From positions 288,419 to 352,418 of the forward strand of contig NZ_JABRWO010000005.1 in the NCBI RefSeq assembly GCF_013618625.1: a stretch of DNA of 64,000 nucleotides, written 5' to 3'. Origin of the DNA: Bremerella alba (GTDB lineage: Bacteria > Planctomycetota > Planctomycetia > Pirellulales > Pirellulaceae). Both the position numbers and the translations under genes were made by a program. Under the pieces are notes generated by a model that made no database searches, was not told the DNA's origin, and saw only the letters and a program-made list of their open reading frames with translations. Below are positions 18,072-27,592 of the stretch, one piece after another. Positions within the stretch are counted from its first letter, which is position 1. Each line of letters opens with the position of its first letter.

Positions 18072-19553
18072 ATGAAGCTTAACTACTCCACCCTAGCTTT
18101 CTCGATCGTCGCCGTGGTACTCGGCAGCGGTCGATCTTATGCCCAAGAGGGTTATGCTCCGATGGGATCGCCATATCCCGCCGGTGCTCCTGCTCCCTAC
18201 AATCCCGCCGGAATGCCTCCTGCAGGAATGCAACCTGGGTACCCACCTCAGGCCATGATGGGCGCCCCTGGCCCCATGGGTGCACCAGGCCAAATGCCCG
18301 GGCCGATGGGCCCGATGCCTGGTCCGGGTCCCGGTCCTATGATGGGAGGCCCAGCTCCTTATGCTCATATGGCTGCCGCCAATGCCCACGGTCAAATGAA
18401 CCCTGGCATGCAGTACGGCGGCCCAGCCGATGGTTCGATGTACGAACCCGCTGGCGATTACGTTCAGTACGAAAACGTTACCGGCGCTGCCTGCGATGAC
18501 GGCTGTGCTCTTCCGCCACGAGCTTACGGAAGCTTCGATACGTTGGTGGTTTGGCGTCAAGGTGGCAACTACCCGCCGATCTTGACGACGAGCGATCCGG
18601 CTGACCTGGGTGTCCTGGGTGCGGCCAGCACTCGCGTGTTATTCGGTGACGGATACGAAACGGGCGATGCCGGCCTCGGTGGCCGTATCACGCTTGGTCT
18701 CTGGCTGGACGACTACCAAAACTGGAGTGTCGGCGGCCGCTTCCTGGCTTTGGAAGAAGAAGGCGCGAACTACTCGACCAATTCCAATGAGTTCTCGACG
18801 TTGGCCTTTCCGTTCTTCAACACCAACACCGGCATGCAAGACTCGGTCGTGGTGGCCCTTCCAGGTACCGGTACCAACGCCGCAGACAATACGACGGTAA
18901 GCCTCAACAACGAGAACACCGTCTATATGGGCGACTTCTTTGTCACCAAGCATATCTACACCAATCACGGCAACCGCTGGGACTTTGTAACCGGTTACAG
19001 CTATGCCAAAGTTGAAGATCGATTTGGAATCAACGCTCAGTACACGGTCCAAGACCTTGCACCTCCGGGCGGCTTAGCGACCGGCGACATGGTTGCTTTG
19101 AGCGACAACTTCTCGGCCACCAACGAGTTCCATGGCGGCCAGTTTGGCTTGATCGCTGAGTTCCAAGACGGCCCCTTCAGCTGGCGTGCATTGGGTAAGA
19201 TCAGCGTTGGTGGTATGAAGCAAGAGGCGACAATCTCTGGCCAATCGACCGTCAACGGTGCTTTCAGAAACAATGCCGGCATCTACACCAACTCGGCCAA
19301 CGAGGGAAGTTACACTCGCGATCAGTTCGCTTACATTCCAGAAGTGAATGTCGACATGATCTACGCTTACAACTGCAACCTCGACTTCAAGATCGGTGCT
19401 AACTTCGTCTACTTCAGCGACGTGGTAACCGGGGCGACGATGATCAACACGAACGTTCAGCCAGGTGCTTTACCCACCGATCCTCAGTTCAGCTTCATTG
19501 AACAGGACTTCTGGATTGTGGGAATGACCTTGGGTATGGAATACCACTACTAA
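18072..19553 (+). CDS. BBP7-family outer-membrane beta-barrel protein with Pro/Gly/Met-rich region
   Basis: The start is placed at the ATG at 18072 (493 residues), where the signal peptide begins (MKLNYSTLAFSIVAVVLGSG, cleavage likely after RSYAQ). Residues about 27-130 are a low-complexity Pro/Gly/Met/Ala segment (repeats such as MPGPMGPMPGPGPGP). Then comes YGSFDTLVVWRQGGNYPPIL, with VLFGDGYETGDAGLGGRITL shortly after, matching the start of BBP7-type planctomycete barrels. The remainder is strand-rich and ends in GMTLGMEYHY with a C-terminal aromatic, as expected for an outer-membrane strand. It has its own intrinsic terminator, so it is a single-gene unit. The role is unknown; the Met/Pro-rich segment could extend from the barrel or contact other envelope proteins. 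Confidence 0.85.
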   Translation: MKLNYSTLAFSIVAVVLGSGRSYAQEGYAPMGSPYPAGAPAPYNPAGMPPAGMQPGYPPQAMMGAPGPMGAPGQMPGPMGPMPGPGPGPMMGGPAPYAHMAAANAHGQMNPGMQYGGPADGSMYEPAGDYVQYENVTGAACDDGCALPPRAYGSFDTLVVWRQGGNYPPILTTSDPADLGVLGAASTRVLFGDGYETGDAGLGGRITLGLWLDDYQNWSVGGRFLALEEEGANYSTNSNEFSTLAFPFFNTNTGMQDSVVVALPGTGTNAADNTTVSLNNENTVYMGDFFVTKHIYTNHGNRWDFVTGYSYAKVEDRFGINAQYTVQDLAPPGGLATGDMVALSDNFSATNEFHGGQFGLIAEFQDGPFSWRALGKISVGGMKQEATISGQSTVNGAFRNNAGIYTNSANEGSYTRDQFAYIPEVNVDMIYAYNCNLDFKIGANFVYFSDVVTGATMINTNVQPGALPTDPQFSFIEQDFWIVGMTLGMEYHY

Positions 19554-19584
19554 GCTAGACCAAAGCTTAGCTGCCAAGAAATGC

Positions 19585-19619
19585 AAAGAGCCGGCCTGTA
19601 AAGGACCGGCTCTTTTTTT
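19585..19619 (+). terminator. Intrinsic terminator after the BBP7-type gene
   Basis: AAAGAGCCGG (19585-19594) pairs perfectly with CCGGCTCTTT (19606-19615) around an 11-base loop, and the T-run continues to 19619. It lies 31 bases after the stop at 19553 and before the convergent LEPR-XLL stop at 19639. Confidence 0.9.
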
Positions 19620-19638
19620 GTTGGTGTGTATCTCAAGC

Positions 19639-22119
19639 TTACATGTTCGCGAACGCAGCATCGACAGCGGCGAGGTTGGTCATGACGCTCGAAGCGGCAC
19701 CGTTGATACGAATGATCATACCTTCACTCGTGTTGGCGACGACCATGTAACCGGGCGTCGAGGTCGAGAAGGCCTGAACGACAAATTGCGGCTCTTCAAC
19801 CCCTTCAACACTCACCTCAAAGGCAATCTGCGAATCGCCGGTAGTTGGATCCAGGTAAGCGTACTCAGGTCGAATTTGAACGAGTCGATCCCAACCGAGG
19901 TCAACCGTATACCATTCTAGCGTCGCTACGCCACCACTCTTCGAGAAGGCGAGCACAATGCTGTCTTCCGTATTAGAGGCGATCGAATCGGCCATACTGG
20001 TGTACTGATAATCGCGGCCGCGATAACCGAAGTTCAAGCCGGTAAATGTGCCCGGTTCACCACCGCCGACTTGGATGTCGCTGATCGTGTTACCAGACAG
20101 AGTGAAGTCACCGGCAGAGGTCAGCCCCTTGCGGGTAAAGCGAGGATCGGTGATACGAACCGAGTAAGTTCCTTCGTCGAAGCCGGCGAAACCGTAGGCA
20201 CCATATGCGTCGGTAACCGTGGTCTCGACAACCGCACCGCCGCTATCCAAAAGCTCGATCGTTACGCCGCCAACTCGAGTTTCAGGGCTGGCATTTGTGT
20301 CGGCATTTTCGTCGACATTGCCATCATTGTCGGAATCGAAGTACACCACTCCAGAGAGCAAACTGTTAAACAGCGTCTTGAAGATGATGGTCCCTTCGGT
20401 GACTTGGTTGTTGCCGTCACTAACCCGGTAGGTGATCGTTTCTTCCAGACCTGGAATGTCCGACACGTAGGTGAATTCACCGGTCGGATTAAGCATATCG
20501 TCCAGAACTGGCGTAAAGGTCCCTTGCAGGTCCGATTCGGTCAGGTCGTTGCCCGCCTCATCGAAGAAGCCAATGAACGTTGGCACGTCCGAAGGTTCGC
20601 CCGGCGTGACATTGTCCATGATGTCGATCACATCGGTCTCAATACCTTCTTCGACTTCAACTTGGAAGGGATCTTCCAGAAGGAGAACACCTTGATCAAT
20701 TTCGGTGATCGAGACAAAGACACCGGCCTCGGTCGTCCCGGTGTTATTCGTCATACCGGAATCGATGATCGTGTACGAGAAGGTTTCCGAGATGCCACCT
20801 ACCCCGGTTGGCACCTGGTACAACAGTACCTGATGCGAAGTGATCCCCGCATCGACGATTTCCTGCACGCTTTGCGCGTCGGTTTCAATCGTCACCGATC
20901 CCTGAGTCGGTTGAGTGACCTCATCGATATCGAACCGATCTCTCAGCCCGGGCACGAGATTCTGCATGGAGTCCAGGTCATTGGCCAGGACATCGAGGAC
21001 GTAGTACTTAATGCCGTCGATTTCAACAACCGGTGGATCGTTATCCCCGGGAGGTATCGCGTCAGCCTCGAGGTAGTCTTCCACGACTTCATAGGAATCG
21101 AAGTTCGCTCCGGAAACTGGCTCGGCTTCAACGACTAGCGTGACCCTGCCTCCTTCAAAGCGAACGATTTCGCCCGGCCCCGAATCGGCGAAGAAGGTGG
21201 CGTTCACATTCGAGTCGTTATCGATCGTGCCATCACGCAGTCTATCGTTGAATGAGCTGACGACATCCAAAGGATCGTTGCTTAGGGGATAATCCTGAAC
21301 GACCACGTCGAAATCCATCCCGGTGGCAGGCGTTTCAGCAACCGTGCGGAACGTAATCGTGGCGAGTTTACGCCCGAGAAGTGCATCGGTCTCGCCCACT
21401 GCGTTTAGCTCGCTAAAACCACCAATATACCTCAGGTAGCCCGCTTCGACTAAATCGCTATCTTGTGCGTAAAGAGAACCGTAGGGTGTTATGTTGCTAG
21501 GGGTATCGCCGGTCAAAGGACTAAAATCCTGACCCAACACGATATCCGTAGAGATGTTATCGATGGTCAATCGCGACGAGTCAAACGCGATGTCGACAAA
21601 AGCCACATTGATGAACGATTCTACATCCGAAGCGTCCTCAATCCAGATTTCCAGATCGAAGGTCTCGTTCAGATCGACGGTCGTGCTTCCACCTTCGTCA
21701 GTATTGCCGGCCCCGGTCACGATCCGTAGATTCACGTCGGCGCGGTACGTGGCATCGGCGACTTCCCCTTCCAGCGTCAAAGCATCCAGCGCGGAAAGCA
21801 AGTCGCGGTTGGTTAGTCGGCCGTCATTGTCAACGTCCAGGTAAAGGGTTTGCTCCCCTTCCAGCAGGCTTCGAGCAGCCAACTGCTGAGATTTGCTCGA
21901 CTTCAAACTCGAGAGCAGTGTGTCGACATCCAATTGGTCGAACACGCCATCGGCGTTCACGTCGTGCGACATGTAGTCGTTATGGACAACAGAAAACGCA
22001 TCCCCTGCCAGCATGGCTCGGCTCTCTAACGGTTCCATGCGACGAATCGCTCGCTGCCGTTTGGCTCGCTTGGTCGTTTTGTTGGGGACGCGGTGCTGGC
22101 GGCTCTTGTTCTTTTTCAT
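19639..22119 (-). CDS. LEPR-XLL protein with N-terminal dockerin and SdrD B-like domain
   Basis: 826 residues from the ATG at 22119. The first 27 residues are extremely basic with no hydrophobic signal peptide, then MEPLESRAMLAG (28-39), a LEPR-XLL motif. A dockerin-type pair of calcium loops follows directly (SHDVNADGVFDQLD at about 51-64, and DVDNDGRLTNRDLL at about 94-107), which is unusual because dockerins are normally C-terminal. A cohesin-like beta region comes next (about 125-330), then cadherin-like or unknown beta modules, then an SdrD B-like/carboxypeptidase-regulatory domain at about 610-700 (VVYFDSDNDGNVDENADTN, then YGFAGFDEGTYSVRI). The C-terminus ends AVDAAFANM. It is probably a surface protein. 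It is divergent from the next LEPR-XLL gene across a 514-base gap and convergent with the BBP7-type gene. Confidence 0.85.
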   Translation of the reverse strand: MKKNKSRQHRVPNKTTKRAKRQRAIRRMEPLESRAMLAGDAFSVVHNDYMSHDVNADGVFDQLDVDTLLSSLKSSKSQQLAARSLLEGEQTLYLDVDNDGRLTNRDLLSALDALTLEGEVADATYRADVNLRIVTGAGNTDEGGSTTVDLNETFDLEIWIEDASDVESFINVAFVDIAFDSSRLTIDNISTDIVLGQDFSPLTGDTPSNITPYGSLYAQDSDLVEAGYLRYIGGFSELNAVGETDALLGRKLATITFRTVAETPATGMDFDVVVQDYPLSNDPLDVVSSFNDRLRDGTIDNDSNVNATFFADSGPGEIVRFEGGRVTLVVEAEPVSGANFDSYEVVEDYLEADAIPPGDNDPPVVEIDGIKYYVLDVLANDLDSMQNLVPGLRDRFDIDEVTQPTQGSVTIETDAQSVQEIVDAGITSHQVLLYQVPTGVGGISETFSYTIIDSGMTNNTGTTEAGVFVSITEIDQGVLLLEDPFQVEVEEGIETDVIDIMDNVTPGEPSDVPTFIGFFDEAGNDLTESDLQGTFTPVLDDMLNPTGEFTYVSDIPGLEETITYRVSDGNNQVTEGTIIFKTLFNSLLSGVVYFDSDNDGNVDENADTNASPETRVGGVTIELLDSGGAVVETTVTDAYGAYGFAGFDEGTYSVRITDPRFTRKGLTSAGDFTLSGNTISDIQVGGGEPGTFTGLNFGYRGRDYQYTSMADSIASNTEDSIVLAFSKSGGVATLEWYTVDLGWDRLVQIRPEYAYLDPTTGDSQIAFEVSVEGVEEPQFVVQAFSTSTPGYMVVANTSEGMIIRINGAASSVMTNLAAVDAAFANM

Positions 22120-22633
22120 GGCGACCTACGGCAACCTATATTTTCGATTAGGCAAGTAGCAAAATGAGTAAGTTAGGAAATTAGGGCGATTCGATCGGCG
22201 TCATCCAGACTAATTGGGCAAATTTGCCTTTGCAAACTTTTTCTTATCCTCGTTAGATCCCTAAATGGGAGTAAAACCCCCACGATCCGCATAATTTTCC
22301 ATTTACCTAGCCACTTGGTCGCTAATCGCAGGGCAGAAGTTCCTTGCGACTTGAAGAAAAGATTCCAAAAATCCTGGTTTTGCGTTCTCTGCCGGAACTA
22401 TTGGGGTGTGAACTCGTCCAAAGCTATGGCTTGTCGTGAGATCTCCGGGGTTACAACCCATACAACCCCTAAAGTCAGAACTGCTAATGGTTTTACGCAA
22501 TTGCGTTGGCTAGTCTCGCAATTACTCTAATACCTAGGCATTCCTGCTCGCGACACGCTTGTCGTCGCAAGTCACCCTACTTTCCCAACATGTCTCGGAA
22601 TTCTTCGAGGCATGAAGCAAGTACGCAACCGCC
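22120..22633. promoter_or_regulatory. Divergent promoter region between two LEPR-XLL genes
   Basis: The 514 bases separate two divergently transcribed LEPR-XLL genes and must contain promoters for both. No gene is supported. A perfect 12-base palindrome GGCAAATTTGCC lies at 22217-22228, about 100 bases upstream of the minus-strand start. I could not assign reliable -35/-10 boxes. Confidence 0.4.
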
Positions 22634-24556
22634 ATGAAAAAAGCACGTTCCCGCTCGGCTTCCCCGAATTCGCTTCGCCGCCACTGGAATCATGTATCGC
22701 GGCTCGAGCAACTCGAGGGACGCGAAATGCTCAACGCGACCAACGAACTCATTTCGCTGCGACTGGCCGCTACGGATCTGCATGGAAACGCGATCACCCA
22801 GATCGAACAGGGCGAAAGTTTCCTGATCAAAGCCTACATGGACGATCGCCGAGACGAGTTGGATCTGAGCGAGAATGGCATAGCGTGGGGCGTCTATGCC
22901 GCCTACTTCAACATTACCTTTGATTCAGAAGGCTTCGAATTTGACCCGACCTACGGTGACGGAGGTGTCAAATATGGACCGAATATGAGTCCCGTCGATG
23001 AAATTCCCCCCATCCCGGATACTTCATATGATGGCTATATCGAAGGTCTGGCGGTGCAAAATGTGTCCGGTGGGTACATAGACGAGATCGAAGCTCTTTC
23101 GTTTCGGATGATTGCCCAGACGCCAAACGTTTACGACATGGCCGAAGCGTTTACTCCGCATTTTCATTTCGACCAAATTGATCTGGTTGAAGATCCCAAC
23201 GTGGTTCCCGATCTATGGGAACCCTATTACATCGATGGTGTGCCTCAAGTGGAACGCTTGACCGGTCAAGCGTTTTATAACGCAGTCGATCTGGCGGACG
23301 AGTCCTTCTTGCTCCATCTATATGATTCACAACGCATCACCTCGGATAGCGAGGTTTACTTCGAGGGAGTCGACCTGGAAGTGATCGCGGCCTCGAGTGC
23401 TGCCGACTATCAATTGCGTTACGTGACCAAACCAACGCTGACTTCCAATGGCGAGGTAAATAATCTCCCTACGAATGTGGAAGTCATCGACGAATGGAAC
23501 CACATCTACGTCGAGGTATATGCCCAAGCGCCAGCCGGGAGTGCCATTCAGGCAGGCATCGTGGAAATTAGCTACGATGCAGCCGATTTCGGTTTCGTTC
23601 GGGCAATTGGACGCGTCGAAGATCCTGCTAACCTGAGGTACTCGGTTACCTCCACCGATGTCGACGAAGAGAATGGCACCGTTCGCGTAGGATTCAGTTC
23701 GCTATCGACGAACCTTGGAGACGATCGCTACGCACTCGTCGGTCGCATCCAATTGAAATCGAACATGGAACTTCCGGTCGATTACACCAATGGTCCTTTG
23801 ACCTTCACGCCGTCTTCGGAGATTACCCTTTCTGATACCAACGCCACGGTGATCGATGACGCGACGATGGTATTGTCCGTTATTAACGGAACCGCGACTG
23901 CCAGCCACAGTTTTGAAGTTTGGCCGGTAATCTACGACGTCGGTGCCAACGGTGAAGATCGCAAAGTCGGAATTTCCGATTTTGCCGGCTTCATCGGCCA
24001 GTACGGCAGGTTTGTGAATAACGACCCACTGATCCGCAAGTTCGATTTCAATAACAATGGGAAAGTCGATCTGGCAGACTTTAGTCTGTTCATTCAGAAC
24101 TACGGCGAATCGGACGATTCCGTGACGTTCCGCGACTATCCAACCGGCTACCCAGGCACCATTGGTGGTGTTCCGCTGATGGCGAGCTCCTTCGTCCTTG
24201 AAGGGGAACAGGTAGACGCCCGCTCGACGCCGCAAACGACCACCTCTCCCACGATGGTCACTACGGAAGACAAGCCGTCAACGATCTCGGGCCAGTCTCT
24301 GAGCAATACCCTCCCATTGACCCAATCGGCTTCCACTGGTTCTTCTTCCGACGATGCAAGTCAAGACAACCAAGTTGTTACGCCGGAAGAGGAAACCACG
24401 GACGCGGCAATTTCCTCGCTTGATGACCAAACCGATTTAATTATCATGTCGAGCCAAAACTCGGAATCATCATTCGCTTTGGACGACGATGAACCAGAAT
24501 TCGCAGATCATGCCGATGAAGTGCTGGCCATCTGGGAGGATGAGAACAACTTGTAG
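22634..24556 (+). CDS. LEPR-XLL protein with cohesin-like regions and dockerin
   Basis: 640 residues from the ATG at 22634 (no strong ribosome-binding site). The N-terminus is basic (RSRSASPNSLRRHWNH) and leads into LEQLEGREMLNA at 24-35, a LEPR-XLL motif; there is no signal peptide. Two stretches of beta structure (about 40-210 and 265-430) describe cohesin-like or carbohydrate-binding folds, for example GVYAAYFNITFDSEGFEFD. A dockerin-type duplicated calcium loop sits at about 440-495 (DRKVGISDFAGFIGQYG and DFNNNGKVDLADFSLFIQ). It is followed by a Ser/Thr/Gln-rich linker and an acidic tail ending ADEVLAIWEDENNL. No catalytic motif is seen. It is followed 88 bases later by another LEPR-XLL dockerin gene on the same strand. 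Likely a structural or scaffold protein of the surface; partners unknown. Confidence 0.85.
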   Translation: MKKARSRSASPNSLRRHWNHVSRLEQLEGREMLNATNELISLRLAATDLHGNAITQIEQGESFLIKAYMDDRRDELDLSENGIAWGVYAAYFNITFDSEGFEFDPTYGDGGVKYGPNMSPVDEIPPIPDTSYDGYIEGLAVQNVSGGYIDEIEALSFRMIAQTPNVYDMAEAFTPHFHFDQIDLVEDPNVVPDLWEPYYIDGVPQVERLTGQAFYNAVDLADESFLLHLYDSQRITSDSEVYFEGVDLEVIAASSAADYQLRYVTKPTLTSNGEVNNLPTNVEVIDEWNHIYVEVYAQAPAGSAIQAGIVEISYDAADFGFVRAIGRVEDPANLRYSVTSTDVDEENGTVRVGFSSLSTNLGDDRYALVGRIQLKSNMELPVDYTNGPLTFTPSSEITLSDTNATVIDDATMVLSVINGTATASHSFEVWPVIYDVGANGEDRKVGISDFAGFIGQYGRFVNNDPLIRKFDFNNNGKVDLADFSLFIQNYGESDDSVTFRDYPTGYPGTIGGVPLMASSFVLEGEQVDARSTPQTTTSPTMVTTEDKPSTISGQSLSNTLPLTQSASTGSSSDDASQDNQVVTPEEETTDAAISSLDDQTDLIIMSSQNSESSFALDDDEPEFADHADEVLAIWEDENNL

Positions 24557-24580
24557 TCGGAGCGTGTGCACTCGCTCCGA
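24557..24580 (+). terminator. Hairpin between two tandem LEPR-XLL genes
   Basis: A perfect 8-base stem TCGGAGCG (24557-24564) / CGCTCCGA (24573-24580) with an eight-base loop starts directly after the stop codon at 24556. There is no T-run, so it may attenuate transcription or protect the 3' end rather than terminate fully. Confidence 0.45.
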
Positions 24581-24644
24581 AATCCATGATGCCGTATTTA
24601 GGCATCTCCCGTACCGTTGCTGGCGATATTCGCTGGATTAATTC

Positions 24645-27329
24645 ATGTTTCGATTCTCTTCTTATCGACGCTCCAATGATCGCGGAGTGAAAAAACGGGC
24701 TGCCGGTTCAGTGCGTCGTCGACAGAGAATCGAGAAACTTGAATCACGCCTGGCGCTCTCTTCGGTCCCCTTGAACGCTCAACCGCTGGATACCGGCGAG
24801 TTCATGCTCGGGGATGTCACGGTGACGGTTGTTTTCTTTGAATCAGATGGCACCGTCGACTCCAACACCGAGAACTGGAACACCACGCATGCCAATCAGG
24901 TGAAGCAGCGTATCGAAGAAGGACTCCAGTGGTGGGTCGATATGCTGGCCCTCCAGTCGAGCGTGCATGAACTGAATTTCGAGATCGACTACACCCACGC
25001 TAATACCCCGATCCAAGTGGGTATAGAACCAATTTCGCGCATCGCGACCGACTTAGACATCTGGGCTGGCGAATTCCTCGATTTTGTTGGTGCCGAGCGA
25101 TCGGACATAATCGACAACGACATACGTTTGTTCAATCACAGCCAGCGAGTTGCCAACGATACAAACTGGGCATTCACCCTCTTTGTTATCAATGCTCAAA
25201 ACGATTCCGACGGATGGTTTGCCCCCGGAAGCGTGCAAGGCGGGTTCTCGATCGCCGGTGGCTCGTTCCTGGCAATTCCATCTGGGCGTCCTGCCAGCAC
25301 GATCGCCCACGAGGTGGCCCACCAATTCTGGGCGATGGACGAATACGACGGCTCAGGCCACTACGAAGATATCCGCGGCTATTACGGCACTCAGAACACC
25401 AATGCCCACGATGGGAATCCTTCGCCAGAAACGATTGTCACAAGCCTGATGGGGCACTCTCAGCCCTTAAAAGATGCCTACGCCGCCTACATTAGCAGTA
25501 TCGAGACGTTCGAATCGATTGGCTGGAAGGACTCGGACGGCGATGGACTATTCGACGTCTTTGACGTTCCGATCTCGTTTTCGGCCAGCAGCCAATACGA
25601 TCCGACCACAAACCGCATACAGGTCCGCGGTAACGCTTCGATCGGCGTACTTCCCAATCAGAATTCATGGGGACTGCAAAACTCGGTCACCATCAATCGC
25701 CTAAGCCATATCGAATACCGCATCGCTGGCGGCGCGTGGCAAACCGGCCCGACCATCGATGACTACTCAAACGACTTTGACTTCCTGATAGAACTCCCGG
25801 ATTCCCATCAATACGACATCGAAGTTCGCGTGGTTGACGAAACAGGCCTCATCCATTCGCAGTCACTTCACGCTTCGACAGCCCATATCGATTCGACGGA
25901 TGTGCATGGCTTTACCGGCTACCTTACCTACGATGAAAACGGTGACGGCCAATATAACGCCGGCGAGCAAGGCCTGGCTGGCTGGACGGTGGAAGTCGTG
26001 GACATGGCCGGTAATCCTCAAGAAACACAAACCATCATCGAGCCTGATGATTTCGACCATGGCGAGATCTTTTACGACTCCGTTGGCGGAATCACGCTGA
26101 TCGCCGAAGGCTCGGAAATTGCTCCGGGTTTTGCTGATGTATCGGTCCGCAATAGCTCTCTTTCCAGCACCGGCGGACGAGGGTTTTATAATTACTCTGA
26201 CAGTTCCTGGAGCAATGTCTGGTCTGAGAAACGTCAGCTGAAGATGACCTTCGATGCACCAGTCAGCCGTGTTTCGATTGACGCGATCGCGGAAGTTGAC
26301 GGCGATATTGGAATACTAGAACTATACGATTCCGAGCACAATTTGCTGGGGCGTTATACGACCAGTCCCATGGATGGCGGCACGTCTGAAACCATGGTTG
26401 TAGAGCTCGCCTCGGCCGAAGCAAGCTACGCAATTGCTCGCGGACACCTGACCGACACGAATGATCAACGTCGCAATCTACGTTACGTAGGCCTCGACAA
26501 TCTTCAGGTTGGTCGGCCTCACACAGCAGAGACCGACGAATTCGGAGCGTTCACGCTTCCATTTGACTTCGACGGAAACTACCGCTTGCAGGCAACAGCC
26601 CCGGAAGGGACAACCTCGTACTTCAGCTCACTGCCGGCAACCGATGTCACGTTGACCCCTCAAGCCGGCACGAACCGGGTTGCCTGGTCTGCTTCGATCG
26701 CCGACGACTCGTGGCACAACCCGCTGACGTTTGTCGACGTGAATCATGACGGTGAGATCGACCAGATCGATTTTGACCTGCTATTGAGCGAACTGCGCAA
26801 CCCGCAGTTTACTTCCGGTGCATCTACAGCAAGCCGAGTGCTCGAACCGAATCATATGCCCGGCGACCCATTCTTAGACACCAACGCCGATGGCCGCTTC
26901 GACAAGCTCGATCTCTTACTATTGCTTGACACGATGACCACCCTGGCGGAAACAGGACCAACGATCAACCCAGAGCCGGTCCCGTCATTTGCGTTCTACG
27001 CGACACTGGACTCCGCCAGCTTCCAAAATGACGACCCACAGGTGCCGATGACTGAGACTCCCAATTCCAACGCTTTGGAAGGGGAACCCATTTCTCAGCA
27101 GTTCGCGTCGTCTCACAACGAGGAAGAGCAGGGGAGTGGCAAGGAAACTTCTTATGAAGTTCCTCTTGAGCTAGGTTCATTCCAGGAAGTCGTCCTGGCG
27201 TCGCAAGATTCTGCCATCATTGATTCTGTTGATGACATTTGCGATCTCTCAAAGCCGAACAAGCCCCTCGACGATCAAGCGGTCGACGCCGTTCTATCGG
27301 ACCTGGAAGCCTCTCTCGAGCTGCTTTAA
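24645..27329 (+). CDS. LEPR-XLL zinc-metalloprotease-like protein with C-terminal dockerin
   Basis: 894 residues from the ATG at 24645. A basic N-terminus (YRRSNDRGVKKRAAGSVRRR) leads to IEKLESRLALSS (29-40), a LEPR-XLL variant. Residues about 50-300 form a zincin-like domain with HEVAHQFWAMDEY at about 222-234 (HExxH with a downstream Asp/Glu) and SLMGH further on as a possible Met-turn. A beta-rich region follows, then an SdrD B-like/carboxypeptidase-regulatory segment (YLTYDENGDGQYNAGEQGLA, about 425-445). A dockerin is near the C-terminus (VDVNHDGEIDQIDFDLLL and DTNADGRFDKLDLLLLLD, about 700-765). A Ser/Glu/Pro-rich tail ends AVDAVLSDLEASLELL. It probably acts at the surface, cutting proteins or glycoconjugates, if the zinc site is active. 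Substrate unknown. Confidence 0.82.
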   Translation: MFRFSSYRRSNDRGVKKRAAGSVRRRQRIEKLESRLALSSVPLNAQPLDTGEFMLGDVTVTVVFFESDGTVDSNTENWNTTHANQVKQRIEEGLQWWVDMLALQSSVHELNFEIDYTHANTPIQVGIEPISRIATDLDIWAGEFLDFVGAERSDIIDNDIRLFNHSQRVANDTNWAFTLFVINAQNDSDGWFAPGSVQGGFSIAGGSFLAIPSGRPASTIAHEVAHQFWAMDEYDGSGHYEDIRGYYGTQNTNAHDGNPSPETIVTSLMGHSQPLKDAYAAYISSIETFESIGWKDSDGDGLFDVFDVPISFSASSQYDPTTNRIQVRGNASIGVLPNQNSWGLQNSVTINRLSHIEYRIAGGAWQTGPTIDDYSNDFDFLIELPDSHQYDIEVRVVDETGLIHSQSLHASTAHIDSTDVHGFTGYLTYDENGDGQYNAGEQGLAGWTVEVVDMAGNPQETQTIIEPDDFDHGEIFYDSVGGITLIAEGSEIAPGFADVSVRNSSLSSTGGRGFYNYSDSSWSNVWSEKRQLKMTFDAPVSRVSIDAIAEVDGDIGILELYDSEHNLLGRYTTSPMDGGTSETMVVELASAEASYAIARGHLTDTNDQRRNLRYVGLDNLQVGRPHTAETDEFGAFTLPFDFDGNYRLQATAPEGTTSYFSSLPATDVTLTPQAGTNRVAWSASIADDSWHNPLTFVDVNHDGEIDQIDFDLLLSELRNPQFTSGASTASRVLEPNHMPGDPFLDTNADGRFDKLDLLLLLDTMTTLAETGPTINPEPVPSFAFYATLDSASFQNDDPQVPMTETPNSNALEGEPISQQFASSHNEEEQGSGKETSYEVPLELGSFQEVVLASQDSAIIDSVDDICDLSKPNKPLDDQAVDAVLSDLEASLELL

Positions 27330-27528
27330 TCTCTCGGCCAACTAGATGCCAGGCATGATAGCCCAGGATCACCACTGGCATGAGGAAGGCCGCAGGCTAT
27401 TTCCTACATAAGTACGTTTCTGTGAGTCGTCCATGTTTACAAAGACTTGCGGCATCATACCTAACGAATTGATTGCCAGCGGCAAGGTCTCGCTTGATTC
27501 GACGATTATTGTTCTAAGCTACGCGCAG

Positions 27529-27560
27529 AAAAACGCCCACGGAGTTTTAACCCGTGGGCG
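27529..27560 (-). terminator. Intrinsic terminator of the giant LEPR-XLL gene
   Basis: On the minus strand CGCCCACGG (27560-27552) pairs perfectly with CCGTGGGCG (27542-27534) around a nine-base loop, followed by five T (27533-27529). It lies 32 bases after the stop codon at 27593. Confidence 0.85.
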
Positions 27561-27592
27561 ATGGTCGTTTAGATTTCAACGCTTTCGAGCAA

